Positions 1-4,568 of a stretch of DNA of 5,019 nucleotides are shown here, one piece after another (within the stretch, counting starts at the first letter, position 1; each line of letters opens with the position of its first letter). The translations under genes were made by a program, and so were the position numbers. The notes below the pieces were generated by a model. It was given only the letters and a program-made list of their open reading frames with translations. It had not been told where the DNA came from and ran no database searches. This stretch comes from SG8-40 sp050050435 (GTDB lineage Bacteria > Pseudomonadota > Gammaproteobacteria > Burkholderiales > Eutrophovitaceae), in assembly GCA_050050435.1 (NCBI GenBank), contig JASFUE010000245.1:1-5019 (forward strand), read 5' to 3'.

Positions 1-157
1 GAAAAAAGAGGGCAAGGTTGACCGCATGGAACGCGAAATTGAAATTGAGGGCGATCTATCGAACGAGCAGCGCCAGCGGTTGCTGGAGATCGCCGACAAA
101 TGTCCGGTGCACCGGACCCTGCATGCGCAAGTGGTGGTGAAAACGCGGCTGGTATGA
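1..157 (+). CDS. OsmC-family protein, C-terminal fragment (5' end outside window)
   Basis: The frame is open from base 2 and ends with TGA at 155-157, giving the last 51 residues of a protein that begins left of the window. The segment LLEIADKCPVHRTL is the typical C-terminal signature of the OsmC/Ohr superfamily. It holds the second conserved cysteine, which in characterised members works with an upstream cysteine in thiol-dependent reduction of peroxides. The first cysteine and most of the fold are not visible. Similar endings occur both in stand-alone OsmC proteins and in fusions of an alpha/beta hydrolase to OsmC, so which form this is cannot be decided here. The protein is probably cytoplasmic. 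A DUF167 gene follows 55 bp downstream on the same strand and could be cotranscribed. The family call is firm; the substrate is unknown. Confidence 0.85.
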   Translation, partial: KKEGKVDRMEREIEIEGDLSNEQRQRLLEIADKCPVHRTLHAQVVVKTRLV

Positions 158-212
158 ACGGCTCATTGGCAGAAAATAGGTCCAGGGCGGGATTTGAGCG
201 GAGCAGCCAACA

Positions 213-479
213 ATGAAACTGGCGGTCAAGGTCGTTCCCGGCTCATCGCGTGAAGGTATTGCCGGCTGGCTGGGCGATGAACTCAAGATCCGCGTACGGC
301 AGGCGCCGGAAGCAGGACGTGCCAACGAGGCGCTCAGGCGCTTGATCGCAAAAACCCTGGAAGTTTCACTGGAGCGAATTCGTATCGTTGCCGGAACGAG
401 TTCGCCGCACAAGACAATCGAAATAGCCGGGCTGGAGGAAAAAGCAATACTCGCCAGGTTGCCACCACGGCATCGGTAG
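213..479 (+). CDS. DUF167 / YggU-family (UPF0235) protein
   Basis: This is an 88-residue soluble protein close to the usual family length of 90-100. It shows the family pattern: an N-terminal strand KLAVKVVPGSS, then a strand LKIRVRQAPEAGRANEALRRLI in which the PEAGRAN segment is the best conserved, and then IRIVAGTSSPHKTIEIAGL. The family has a small alpha/beta fold. Its biochemical role is not established, and in many proteobacteria it sits near the proC/yggT genes, which are absent here. The start is well fixed: the frame is closed by TGA at 195-197 and ATG 213 is the first start after it, with a weak GGAG at 200-203 nine bases upstream. It lies 55 bp after the OsmC-family gene, so the two may form an operon. 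No signal peptide or membrane segment is seen. Confidence 0.88.
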   Translation: MKLAVKVVPGSSREGIAGWLGDELKIRVRQAPEAGRANEALRRLIAKTLEVSLERIRIVAGTSSPHKTIEIAGLEEKAILARLPPRHR

Positions 480-513
480 GTTATCGCACAACCAATGGTC
501 GCCGTCCGATGTG

Positions 514-538
514 ATATGGCTGCCGCTTCAAGCCATAT
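514..538. other. Hairpin in the convergent gap
   Basis: ATATGGCT (514-521) and AGCCATAT (531-538) form a perfect 8-bp inverted repeat around a 9-base loop, 34 bases after the stop of the DUF167 gene. There is no T-run on either side. It is therefore not a standard intrinsic terminator, although it could help end transcription or protect the 3' end of the upstream message. The symmetry is seen directly; the role is inferred. Confidence 0.4.
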
Positions 539-600
539 TCGGAGCATATCCGGATCGCCGCCGCAAGCCGGTGTTACGCGGTTGGACGAGCGCGGGTGAC

Positions 601-626
601 GCCCGGAGCAGGGTCCGCCTCCGGGC
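601..626. terminator. GC-rich hairpin, possible weak terminator between convergent genes
   Basis: GCCCGGAG (601-608) and CTCCGGGC (619-626) form a perfect, very GC-rich 8-bp stem with a 10-base loop. It lies 14 bases beyond the stop of the minus-strand DUF4136 gene. Minus-strand transcripts leaving that gene would fold it, but no U-tract follows in that direction. On the plus strand a T-rich run (641-650) begins about 15 bases after the stem, further than is usual for an intrinsic terminator. The position between two converging genes supports a termination role; the missing adjacent U-tract argues against the classical mechanism. Confidence 0.35.
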
Positions 627-640
627 CTGCGGCTGGATCG

Positions 641-1171
641 TTATTTTTTTGGAAATTGCTTGAACATTTCGTTGATGGCGTAATTGATACGCTTCTTCAT
701 CACCTCGTCACCCTTGTTCTGAACGTCGGCGACGGCGACCGCAGCCCAGGCGATCACTTCAGTTTCGGCATCCAGCAACACGACAACCAACGCGCTTTGC
801 GGCGCCTTCTTGAGAATCTCGACATCGGTCGTAGGGTCGTGCTCGAACTTCATCTGAGCCATGTCGGCACCGATCGCGTAGGCGACCAGCGTATCCCCAC
901 CGGTATCCGAGAACTTGAGTCCATGCGCGGCCAACTGTTTGTTGATGAGGGCGGTAACCAGCGAATCGGTATCAAAGCCTGGCGCTTCCCATGTACCTTC
1001 CGGGTCATTCAGAACGGCCGCGGAACCAATCCACGAATATGTCTGATATGCGCTGAAGTCATAAGTCGGGTTGGCTTCAGTCGCGATCTCGATATCGTCC
1101 TTCGGAAACGATGCACAACCGGTGACAAAAACGCCGAACATCAGGACGGCTGCAAGGGTGATTCTTTTCAC
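641..1171 (-). CDS. DUF4136 domain lipoprotein
   Basis: This 176-residue protein begins MKRITLAAVL, with GTG read as Met. It has a lipoprotein signal peptide ending in the lipobox V-T-G-C, so Cys19 would be lipidated. The next residue is Ala rather than Asp, which in enteric-type sorting favours the outer membrane. The mature part matches DUF4136: a strand around YDFSAYQTYSWIG (37-49), a central DTDSLVTALINKQLAAHGLKF segment, and a C-terminal helix KRINYAINEMFKQFPKK. Such proteins are common in proteobacterial envelopes and their function is not established. GTG 1171 is chosen over the longer frame because AAGGAG (minus strand, 1183-1178) sits six bases before it and the signal peptide begins exactly there. 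It is downstream of the DUF302 gene on the same strand, but a 213-bp gap with its own candidate promoter suggests separate transcription. Confidence 0.88.
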   Translation of the reverse strand: MKRITLAAVLMFGVFVTGCASFPKDDIEIATEANPTYDFSAYQTYSWIGSAAVLNDPEGTWEAPGFDTDSLVTALINKQLAAHGLKFSDTGGDTLVAYAIGADMAQMKFEHDPTTDVEILKKAPQSALVVVLLDAETEVIAWAAVAVADVQNKGDEVMKKRINYAINEMFKQFPKK

Positions 1172-1177
1172 GGGTAG

Positions 1178-1183
1178 CTCCTT
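1178..1183 (-). promoter_or_regulatory. Shine-Dalgarno AAGGAG fixing the GTG start of the DUF4136 gene
   Basis: AAGGAG on the minus strand is six bases upstream of GTG 1171. It decides the start, because the frame stays open upstream to 1306 without a comparable site. Confidence 0.75.
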
Positions 1184-1229
1184 TTTTGGTATTAGCGATG
1201 TGGGCCGCAACACGTGTGGCCGCGGGTTC

Positions 1230-1255
1230 TTGAAAACGGTGACGTATTTGAAAAC
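1230..1255. repeat. Direct repeat TTGAAAAC, 18-bp period, upstream of the DUF4136 gene
   Basis: TTGAAAAC occurs at 1230-1237 and again at 1248-1255, start-to-start distance 18 bp, just under two helical turns. Both copies are in the non-coding leader of the DUF4136 gene, downstream of its candidate promoter. The repeat could be a paired site for a regulator or chance in an A/T-rich stretch. No regulator can be named. Confidence 0.35.
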
Positions 1256-1293
1256 ATTGCACGATCTGAAATCTGTCAGCATCCAGCCGATTG

Positions 1294-1309
1294 CGGGTGC
1301 CAACACCCG
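1294..1309. other. Small hairpin in the DUF4136 leader
   Basis: CGGGTG (1294-1299) and CACCCG (1304-1309) form a perfect 6-bp stem with a CCAA loop. If the promoter at 1331-1357 is real, this hairpin would lie about 15 bases into the transcript. No U-tract follows on the minus strand, so it is not an intrinsic terminator for the upstream DUF302 gene. Confidence 0.35.
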
Positions 1310-1330
1310 GTGCTGTCTGGCAAGCGGCGA

Positions 1331-1357
1331 ATTATACCTTCACCGGTGTCCTGAAAA
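1331..1357 (-). promoter_or_regulatory. Candidate sigma-70 promoter for the DUF4136 gene
   Basis: The minus strand carries a perfect -10 box TATAAT (1336-1331). A partial -35 box TTTTCA (1357-1352, four of six matches to TTGACA) lies 15 bp upstream, a shorter spacer than the optimal 17. Transcription would start near 1324 and leave a leader of about 150 bases before GTG 1171. The spacer contains the 8-bp palindrome CACCGGTG (1341-1348), a possible operator. The promoter lies within 30-60 bp after the DUF302 stop codon, consistent with independent expression of DUF4136. Confidence 0.4.
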
Positions 1358-1384
1358 GATGGATCCAAATCACGGCGGGAGAAT

Positions 1385-1837
1385 TTAAGGTGCCACGGTA
1401 TCGTGCGCAATTGCTTGCAGTGTTTGTTGCAGTTTGTTGACCGCAGGACAGTTAGGAACGCCATGGCGTTTGGCGATATATGCCGGATCGTTGTATCCCA
1501 GCCAGACCTGACCTTGTGCATCTGCCCAGACCAGCGCTTTGAGTGGAAGATCAATGCCAACGGTCTGCTCGCAGATCATGAACGGAGTGCCGCCACGCGG
1601 GTTCCCGAACACGAACAATATTGTGGGACGTAGCGTGATACCGACCTTCGCGGCGCCGGCAGTGTGGTCGATGCGGGCGAATATCGTGAGACCGCGTGCT
1701 TCAATCTGTTGTTCGAGCCTTTGGACGGTTACGCTGGCGTCATGGGGACTTTTAAGCGCGATCAATCCCTCCGCCGCAAAAACCGGCGATGCGAATATCA
1801 GAACAAGCAGTACATATATCATCCGGCCTGTTTGCAT
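1385..1837 (-). CDS. Exported DUF302 domain protein
   Basis: This is a 150-residue protein. Residues 1-21 (MQTGRMIYVLLVLIFASPVFA) look like a Sec signal peptide, with cleavage likely after VFA, which places it in the periplasm. There is no lipobox. Residues about 30-115 match DUF302: KSPHDASVTVQRLEQQIEARG, then FARIDHTAGA, then PTILFVFGNPRGGTP and the conserved end LPLKALVW. The tail VWLGYNDPAYIAKRHGV is typical of the exported form of this family. Two cysteines remain after processing (Cys89 and Cys129); a disulfide is possible but unproven. The domain forms a small dimeric fold with no agreed function. ATG 1837 is preferred over the longer frame because GGGAG (1850-1846) lies eight bases before it and the signal peptide starts there. 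LapA ends 71 bp upstream on the same strand, so the two may be cotranscribed. Confidence 0.88.
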   Translation of the reverse strand: MQTGRMIYVLLVLIFASPVFAAEGLIALKSPHDASVTVQRLEQQIEARGLTIFARIDHTAGAAKVGITLRPTILFVFGNPRGGTPFMICEQTVGIDLPLKALVWADAQGQVWLGYNDPAYIAKRHGVPNCPAVNKLQQTLQAIAHDTVAP

Positions 1838-1908
1838 GGGTAGTTCTCCCGACGCTAGAAAATCGACTTTTTCAGAGGTGAGCGCCCGGTTCGACGGCGA
1901 GACTGCGC

Positions 1909-2112
1909 CTATCGGGCGCGGCGATGTTTGAGCCAGGCGCTCAGGGACCACCCGATCACGATACCAACCGCGAGTAACAGGACCATCCATATCGACCGTG
2001 ACATCTGGATCGACCAGAACAGAAAACGGATCTCGACTACCGCGGTGTTCTGGATGATGAACAACACCGCGGCAACAGACAGCAACAAGACGATTATCAG
2101 TTTCGCATTCAC
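1909..2112 (-). CDS. LapA-domain (DUF1049) small membrane protein
   Basis: This 67-residue inner-membrane protein starts at GTG. It has two predicted transmembrane helices, about residues 4-20 (KLIIVLLLSVAAVLFII) and 40-60 (SIWMVLLLAVGIVIGWSLSAW). They are joined by QNTAVVEIRFLFWSIQMS, the typical LapA/DUF1049 linker containing the conserved QN and the F-W motif. The tail LKHRRAR is basic and probably cytoplasmic. In Escherichia coli the family member LapA acts with LapB in controlling LPS synthesis. No LapB is visible here, so that role should not be assumed. GTG 2112 is chosen over ATG 2136 because TGAGGA (minus strand, 2125-2120) sits seven bases before it, while the ATG has no clear ribosome site. 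The ATG form would add eight charged residues. Confidence 0.85.
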   Translation of the reverse strand: MNAKLIIVLLLSVAAVLFIIQNTAVVEIRFLFWSIQMSRSIWMVLLLAVGIVIGWSLSAWLKHRRAR

Positions 2113-2119
2113 ACCCCGT

Positions 2120-2125
2120 TCCTCA
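2120..2125 (-). promoter_or_regulatory. Shine-Dalgarno TGAGGA supporting the GTG start of the LapA gene
   Basis: TGAGGA on the minus strand precedes GTG 2112 by seven bases. It overlaps the codons that would follow the alternative ATG at 2136, so it distinguishes the two starts. Confidence 0.55.
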
Positions 2126-2173
2126 TGTCTGGTCATTGATTGCCGGCCGCTTCGAAGGGCACGTCAGGCCCGG

Positions 2174-2202
2174 ATTATCCTGTCTGCTGTGCCGTGCGTC
2201 GA
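2174..2202 (-). promoter_or_regulatory. Candidate sigma-70 promoter for the LapA-DUF302 genes
   Basis: On the minus strand a -35-like TCGACG (2202-2197, four of six matches) is separated by exactly 17 bp from a -10-like GATAAT (2179-2174, five of six). Transcription would begin near 2167, about 55 bases before GTG 2112. It lies in the 106-bp gap after the transglutaminase stop codon, so LapA and DUF302 need not depend on read-through from that gene. Confidence 0.4.
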
Positions 2203-2218
2203 CCCGCATTGTTTTGCG

Positions 2219-3070
2219 CTACAGTTCCCTGACCCAGACGCCCACATCGAGTGTGCTTGACGCCGACCCGATGAACGAACCGGAGACCGGTGGCACGGAT
2301 TCAGGCAGTTTGGCCACGGCAACGGCAATGTGATCGGAGCCGACCAGCGATCCGATGGTCGGGTCGAATCCGGTCCAACCCGCACCTGGGAGGAATACTT
2401 CGGCCCAGGCATGCGTGGCGCCATAGTCGCTGTCTGTGGGCGGGGCGTGCAGATAGCCACTGACAAAACGCGCGGCCAGTCCGAGGTAGCGTGCTGCTTC
2501 CATGAACAGATAAGCATAGTCGCGGCACGAGCCGGTTCCCAGTGACAGCGTCTTCGCCGGTGTCTGAACGCCGGGTTCCTCACGCCGCGCGTAGGCCAGT
2601 GATTGTTGAATGCGCTGTGCCAGGCGCTGCATCATCGCAAAGGTCTCGATATGCTCACCGGTATCGTGCAGTTGCCTCAGCCAGTCTTCCAGTATCTTGC
2701 TGCTGGAATAATCGACGACGTTCAGATAGGGCGAGAGAACATCGCGGTCCTCGGGCTTGTAGGTGAATGGGTACTGGACGGCGTAGTCGGTGACTACGAA
2801 ATCGAGTGGGAAGTCGTTGTATTGCTGGATGACGAGTTCGCTCTCGATGGCAAGCTGCGCGGTTGGCGAGTCAAAGGTTGCGATAGCGACCGAATTGTCT
2901 TCCACGTCCCGATGCCAGCGTAATGTCGCTGGCGGCCTGATGTCGAGAGTGGAGGACTCGATGCGCAATTCATGTCCCTCCTTCGGGCGCAGGCGCAGGG
3001 CGTGCGGGTTCAGCAGGACCGATTCCGAATAGTTGTAGTAGGTGCGATGGACGATTTTGTAGCGTTGCAT
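2219..3070 (-). CDS. Transglutaminase-like family protein (Bact_transglu_N plus transglutaminase core)
   Basis: This 283-residue protein has two domains. Residues about 1-85 form the N-terminal beta-rich domain typical of bacterial members (YKIVHRTYYNYSESVLLNPHALRLRP). Residues about 145-240 form the papain-like core. The catalytic triad is visible: Cys182 in GTGSCRDYA, His220 in ATHAWAEVFLPGAGW and Asp236 in GFDPT. The ending HIAVAVAKLPESVPPVSGSF is also characteristic. Members are thought to act as proteases, amidases or peptide-modifying enzymes; the substrate is unknown. No signal peptide is seen, so it is probably cytoplasmic. Family members often neighbour an alpha-E (DUF403) protein and a circularly permuted ATP-grasp protein; neither is in this window. 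ATG 3070 is chosen; an upstream in-frame TTG at 3088 would add only six residues. No clear Shine-Dalgarno precedes either start. LapA follows 106 bp downstream. Confidence 0.93.
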   Translation of the reverse strand: MQRYKIVHRTYYNYSESVLLNPHALRLRPKEGHELRIESSTLDIRPPATLRWHRDVEDNSVAIATFDSPTAQLAIESELVIQQYNDFPLDFVVTDYAVQYPFTYKPEDRDVLSPYLNVVDYSSSKILEDWLRQLHDTGEHIETFAMMQRLAQRIQQSLAYARREEPGVQTPAKTLSLGTGSCRDYAYLFMEAARYLGLAARFVSGYLHAPPTDSDYGATHAWAEVFLPGAGWTGFDPTIGSLVGSDHIAVAVAKLPESVPPVSGSFIGSASSTLDVGVWVREL

Positions 3071-3380
3071 TGTGTTCGGACCAGACAAGAAAATCCGTGT
3101 TGATCGGGACCCGTGAATTGAAGCCGTGCGGGGGCTGGCTCATGTTCCTCGGTTCGGGCGCCTCCCGGCCGGTTTGCGATCATGCATGGGCGGCGAATCC
3201 ATCCCCGGCTCCGGTAGGAGAGTACCTCAATTCGGGCAGCGCATTTGTGCCGCTCGCGGAGAAAGTGTCACCGTGCCAAACGCAGTGCGCCCAGTATGCA
3301 AGCGCAATGCCATCCGTATTGCAACCGCCATGCAAGTGTCGCAAGATTGCAGCAACAATGACAACGAGGAGGGGAACATC
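3071..3380. other. Divergent intergenic spacer (transglutaminase / cupin)
   Basis: This 310-bp stretch separates divergent genes and must hold the promoters of both, if each has its own. Frames are open across it on both strands, but none shows a recognisable protein, and the plus-strand one is simply an upstream extension of the cupin frame. A short inverted repeat TTGCA (3319-3323) / TGCAA (3331-3335) lies 45-60 bases before the cupin start. A weak -35/-10 pair (TTGCAA 3319, CAAGAT 3342, 17-bp spacer) can be drawn there, with only three matches in the -10. I see no strong promoter, riboswitch or RNA gene. Confidence 0.5.
3366..3372 (+). promoter_or_regulatory. Strong Shine-Dalgarno fixing the cupin start
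   Basis: GAGGAGG is followed by eight bases and then ATG 3381. This is the strongest ribosome site in the window. It shows that the cupin starts at 3381 and not at the upstream in-frame ATG 3126, which would add 85 residues unlike the family. Confidence 0.8.
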
Positions 3381-3662
3381 ATGGCTGAGGTCGGGACCAA
3401 ACTGATCTTCGAGAATGAGCAGGTACGTGTCTGGGAATTTACGTTGCAACCCGGTGAAAGTACCGGCGCTCACACGCATGAATTTGACTATTTCTTCTAC
3501 CCGATCGAAGGCGGCACACTCGAGGTCACCCGCGACAGCGGTGTGACACAGGCCACGCTCAACGTCGGTGAGGTCTATTACCGCAAGGCGGGCGACACCC
3601 ACGACGCGAAGAACATCGACGATCACCGTTACCACGAAGTGCTGGTCGAGCTGAAACGCTGA
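3381..3662 (+). CDS. Small single-domain cupin protein
   Basis: This 93-residue protein is essentially one cupin barrel. Motif 1 is PGESTGAHTHEFDYFFYPIEGG (residues 24-45), with His31 and His33 as probable metal ligands. Motif 2 is GEVYYRKAGDTHDAKN (63-78), with His74 as the third ligand and Asn78 at the usual H-x3-N position. The glutamate normally found a few residues after the HxH pair is not at its usual position, which is occupied by Asp36-Tyr37. From memory this is common in the H-x-H-E-x-D-Y group of small cupins, so metal binding may involve three histidines. The substrate is unknown, and a cytoplasmic binding or small-molecule enzyme role is likely. It stands alone, divergent from the transglutaminase gene and convergent with the SGNH hydrolase gene, so it is probably monocistronic. 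Confidence 0.88.
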   Translation: MAEVGTKLIFENEQVRVWEFTLQPGESTGAHTHEFDYFFYPIEGGTLEVTRDSGVTQATLNVGEVYYRKAGDTHDAKNIDDHRYHEVLVELKR

Positions 3663-3685
3663 AGCGGATCTGGATCTGGTTGTCT

Positions 3686-3712
3686 GTGCGAGCGGCGCGC
3701 ACCGATTGCGCC
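3686..3712. other. GC-rich inverted repeats between convergent cupin and SGNH genes
   Basis: The 61-bp gap between the two stop codons contains alternative short stems: GTGCG (3686-3690) with CGCAC (3698-3702), and GGCGC (3694-3698) with GCGCC (3708-3712). They overlap and exclude each other. There is no T-run on either strand. A role in transcription ending is plausible from position only. Confidence 0.25.
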
Positions 3713-3723
3713 AGCGTGAGCGC

Positions 3724-4362
3724 CTAACCGAGCAACTTGCTCACCGGGCTCGCAAGTGCCTTGCCAAGCACGAGATGCTGGTCCTTGTCGAGGTGGATTC
3801 CATCCACCTTGCTCGATGGCGTAACCGAAGACGAATCGAAAAACGGGCATTCGAGTTCAGTCGCTGCGATTTCATATTCCTTCACGAGCCCCTGACACTT
3901 TACTTCGCCACCAGCGAACTTGGGAGCAATCGGGCCTTTCGGCGTCTGAATCAAAGGCGGCGCGACCAGCAGAACCGGCGGCACCGGCATACCGGGTTCG
4001 ATCGGTGCCTGGCGGATGGCAGTAACAACGGCGCGTATTCCCTGCGCAGCGTGCCATGCATTGTGCGGATGCATGGACTGGAAATCATTGGTTCCGAGCA
4101 TCAGGATGACCAGGGACAGCGGAGAGTGCATTTCGATGACCTGTCCGATTCCCTCGAGTCCATTACGCCCAGGTTTGTAGGGATCATCCCAGGTGGTGCG
4201 ACGTCCGTTAAGGCAGTTCTCAATGACGCGGTACCGTCCGCCGCTTTCGTTGAGTGAATTTTCCAGCACACCGGGCCATCGATCGTCGAAAGCCAGGCGC
4301 TTGCGCGTCGACGGGACGATCCCCCACGTCAAGGAATCCGAGTAAACGAGGATCTGCTTCAT
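3724..4362 (-). CDS. SGNH/GDSL-family hydrolase (arylesterase-like)
   Basis: This 212-residue protein has all four SGNH blocks. Block I is ILVYSDSLTWG with nucleophile Ser10, block II is CLNGRRT with Gly53, block III is LGTNDF with Asn92, and block V is VDGIHLD with Asp187 and His190. The layout and length resemble the Mycobacterium smegmatis arylesterase/acyltransferase group, which hydrolyses small esters and can transfer acyl groups. The true substrate is unknown. The usual G of the GDS motif is replaced by Ser8 (SDS), which from memory occurs in the same proteobacterial subgroup. There is no signal peptide, so it is probably cytoplasmic. ATG 4362 is the natural start because the block I strand begins at residue 4. 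AGGGG lies ten bases upstream, a weak and somewhat distant ribosome site. It is downstream of the lipoprotein gene on the same strand, after a 206-bp gap with hairpins. Confidence 0.92.
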   Translation of the reverse strand: MKQILVYSDSLTWGIVPSTRKRLAFDDRWPGVLENSLNESGGRYRVIENCLNGRRTTWDDPYKPGRNGLEGIGQVIEMHSPLSLVILMLGTNDFQSMHPHNAWHAAQGIRAVVTAIRQAPIEPGMPVPPVLLVAPPLIQTPKGPIAPKFAGGEVKCQGLVKEYEIAATELECPFFDSSSVTPSSKVDGIHLDKDQHLVLGKALASPVSKLLG

Positions 4363-4415
4363 GGCCGTTCGACCCCTGCGTCATTGCCAGTGCGGTCGGA
4401 AGTCGGTTCAGAAAG

Positions 4416-4430
4416 CGCCGGGTGCCGGCG
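4416..4430. other. Hairpin 1 of a tandem pair upstream of the SGNH gene
   Basis: CGCCGG (4416-4421) and CCGGCG (4425-4430) form a perfect, all-GC 6-bp stem around a three-base loop. It lies 54 bases before ATG 4362 and six bases from a second perfect hairpin. No U-tract follows on the minus strand. Confidence 0.45.
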
Positions 4431-4436
4431 ATTCAC

Positions 4437-4454
4437 AGGTCGGGGGTCCGACCT
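4437..4454. other. Hairpin 2 of a tandem pair upstream of the SGNH gene
   Basis: AGGTCGG (4437-4443) and CCGACCT (4448-4454) form a perfect 7-bp stem with a four-base loop. On the minus strand it is met first by a polymerase coming from the lipoprotein gene, followed at once by the second stem. Together they could end upstream transcription or structure the SGNH leader. Neither has a U-tract, so the intrinsic mechanism is doubtful. Confidence 0.45.
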
Positions 4455-4476
4455 TCTGCCCGAGTCCGTAGGTCCA

Positions 4477-4505
4477 ATTGTATGTCAGGAGACGTGGCGT
4501 TTGGA
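4477..4505 (-). promoter_or_regulatory. Weak candidate promoter for the SGNH hydrolase
   Basis: The minus strand has a good -10 box TACAAT (4482-4477, five of six matches). The hexamer 17 bp upstream (TCCAAA, 4505-4500) matches the -35 consensus at only three positions. If used, transcription would start near 4470, giving a leader of about 108 bases that contains both tandem hairpins. Confidence 0.25.
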
Positions 4506-4510
4506 TGCTA

Positions 4511-4524
4511 GACGCGGCGGCGTC
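4511..4524. other. Short hairpin downstream of the right-edge lipoprotein gene
   Basis: GACGC (4511-4515) and GCGTC (4520-4524) form a 5-bp stem with a GGCG loop, about 45 bases past the lipoprotein stop codon on the minus strand. It is the first of three stems in this 206-bp gap. There is no U-tract. Confidence 0.25.
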
Positions 4525-4568
4525 AGGCACACAGGGTTCTGCCAGAAAGGTTTGTGAATGCGCCGGGG

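Noticed and set aside
56..547. 163-residue minus-strand open frame
   Set aside because: It covers the OsmC fragment and the DUF167 gene in antisense; both of those match known families, and this product is low-complexity Ser/Arg-rich.
596..1177. 193-residue plus-strand open frame
   Set aside because: It lies antisense to the DUF4136 gene, which has a lipobox, domain match and Shine-Dalgarno. The plus-strand product shows no recognisable family or ribosome site.
1172..1306. N-terminal extension of the DUF4136 protein to 1306
   Set aside because: The extension would bury the signal peptide and lipobox in the middle of the protein, and the strong AAGGAG sits before GTG 1171.
1838..1990. N-terminal extension of the DUF302 protein to 1990
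   Set aside because: It would place 51 residues before the signal peptide and overlap the LapA gene. ATG 1837 has GGGAG eight bases upstream.
3319..3335. TTGCA/TGCAA inverted repeat as a regulator site for the cupin
   Set aside because: A five-base half-site with a seven-base spacer is expected often by chance; kept only as a note in the spacer entry.
3126..3380. 85-residue N-terminal extension of the cupin, or a separate small gene
   Set aside because: The residues are unlike any cupin N-terminus, and a strong GAGGAGG marks ATG 3381.
3180..3635. 151-residue minus-strand open frame
   Set aside because: It is antisense to the cupin, with no family resemblance; a by-product of the GC-rich coding sequence.
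3706..4257. 183-residue plus-strand open frame
   Set aside because: It is antisense to the SGNH hydrolase, all of whose catalytic blocks are intact. The plus-strand product is Arg-rich with no domain.
4363..4568. Possible tRNA or structured RNA suggested by the tandem stems
   Set aside because: There is no cloverleaf: no T-loop GTTCGAATC-type sequence, no acceptor pairing and no D-arm in register with the two stems.
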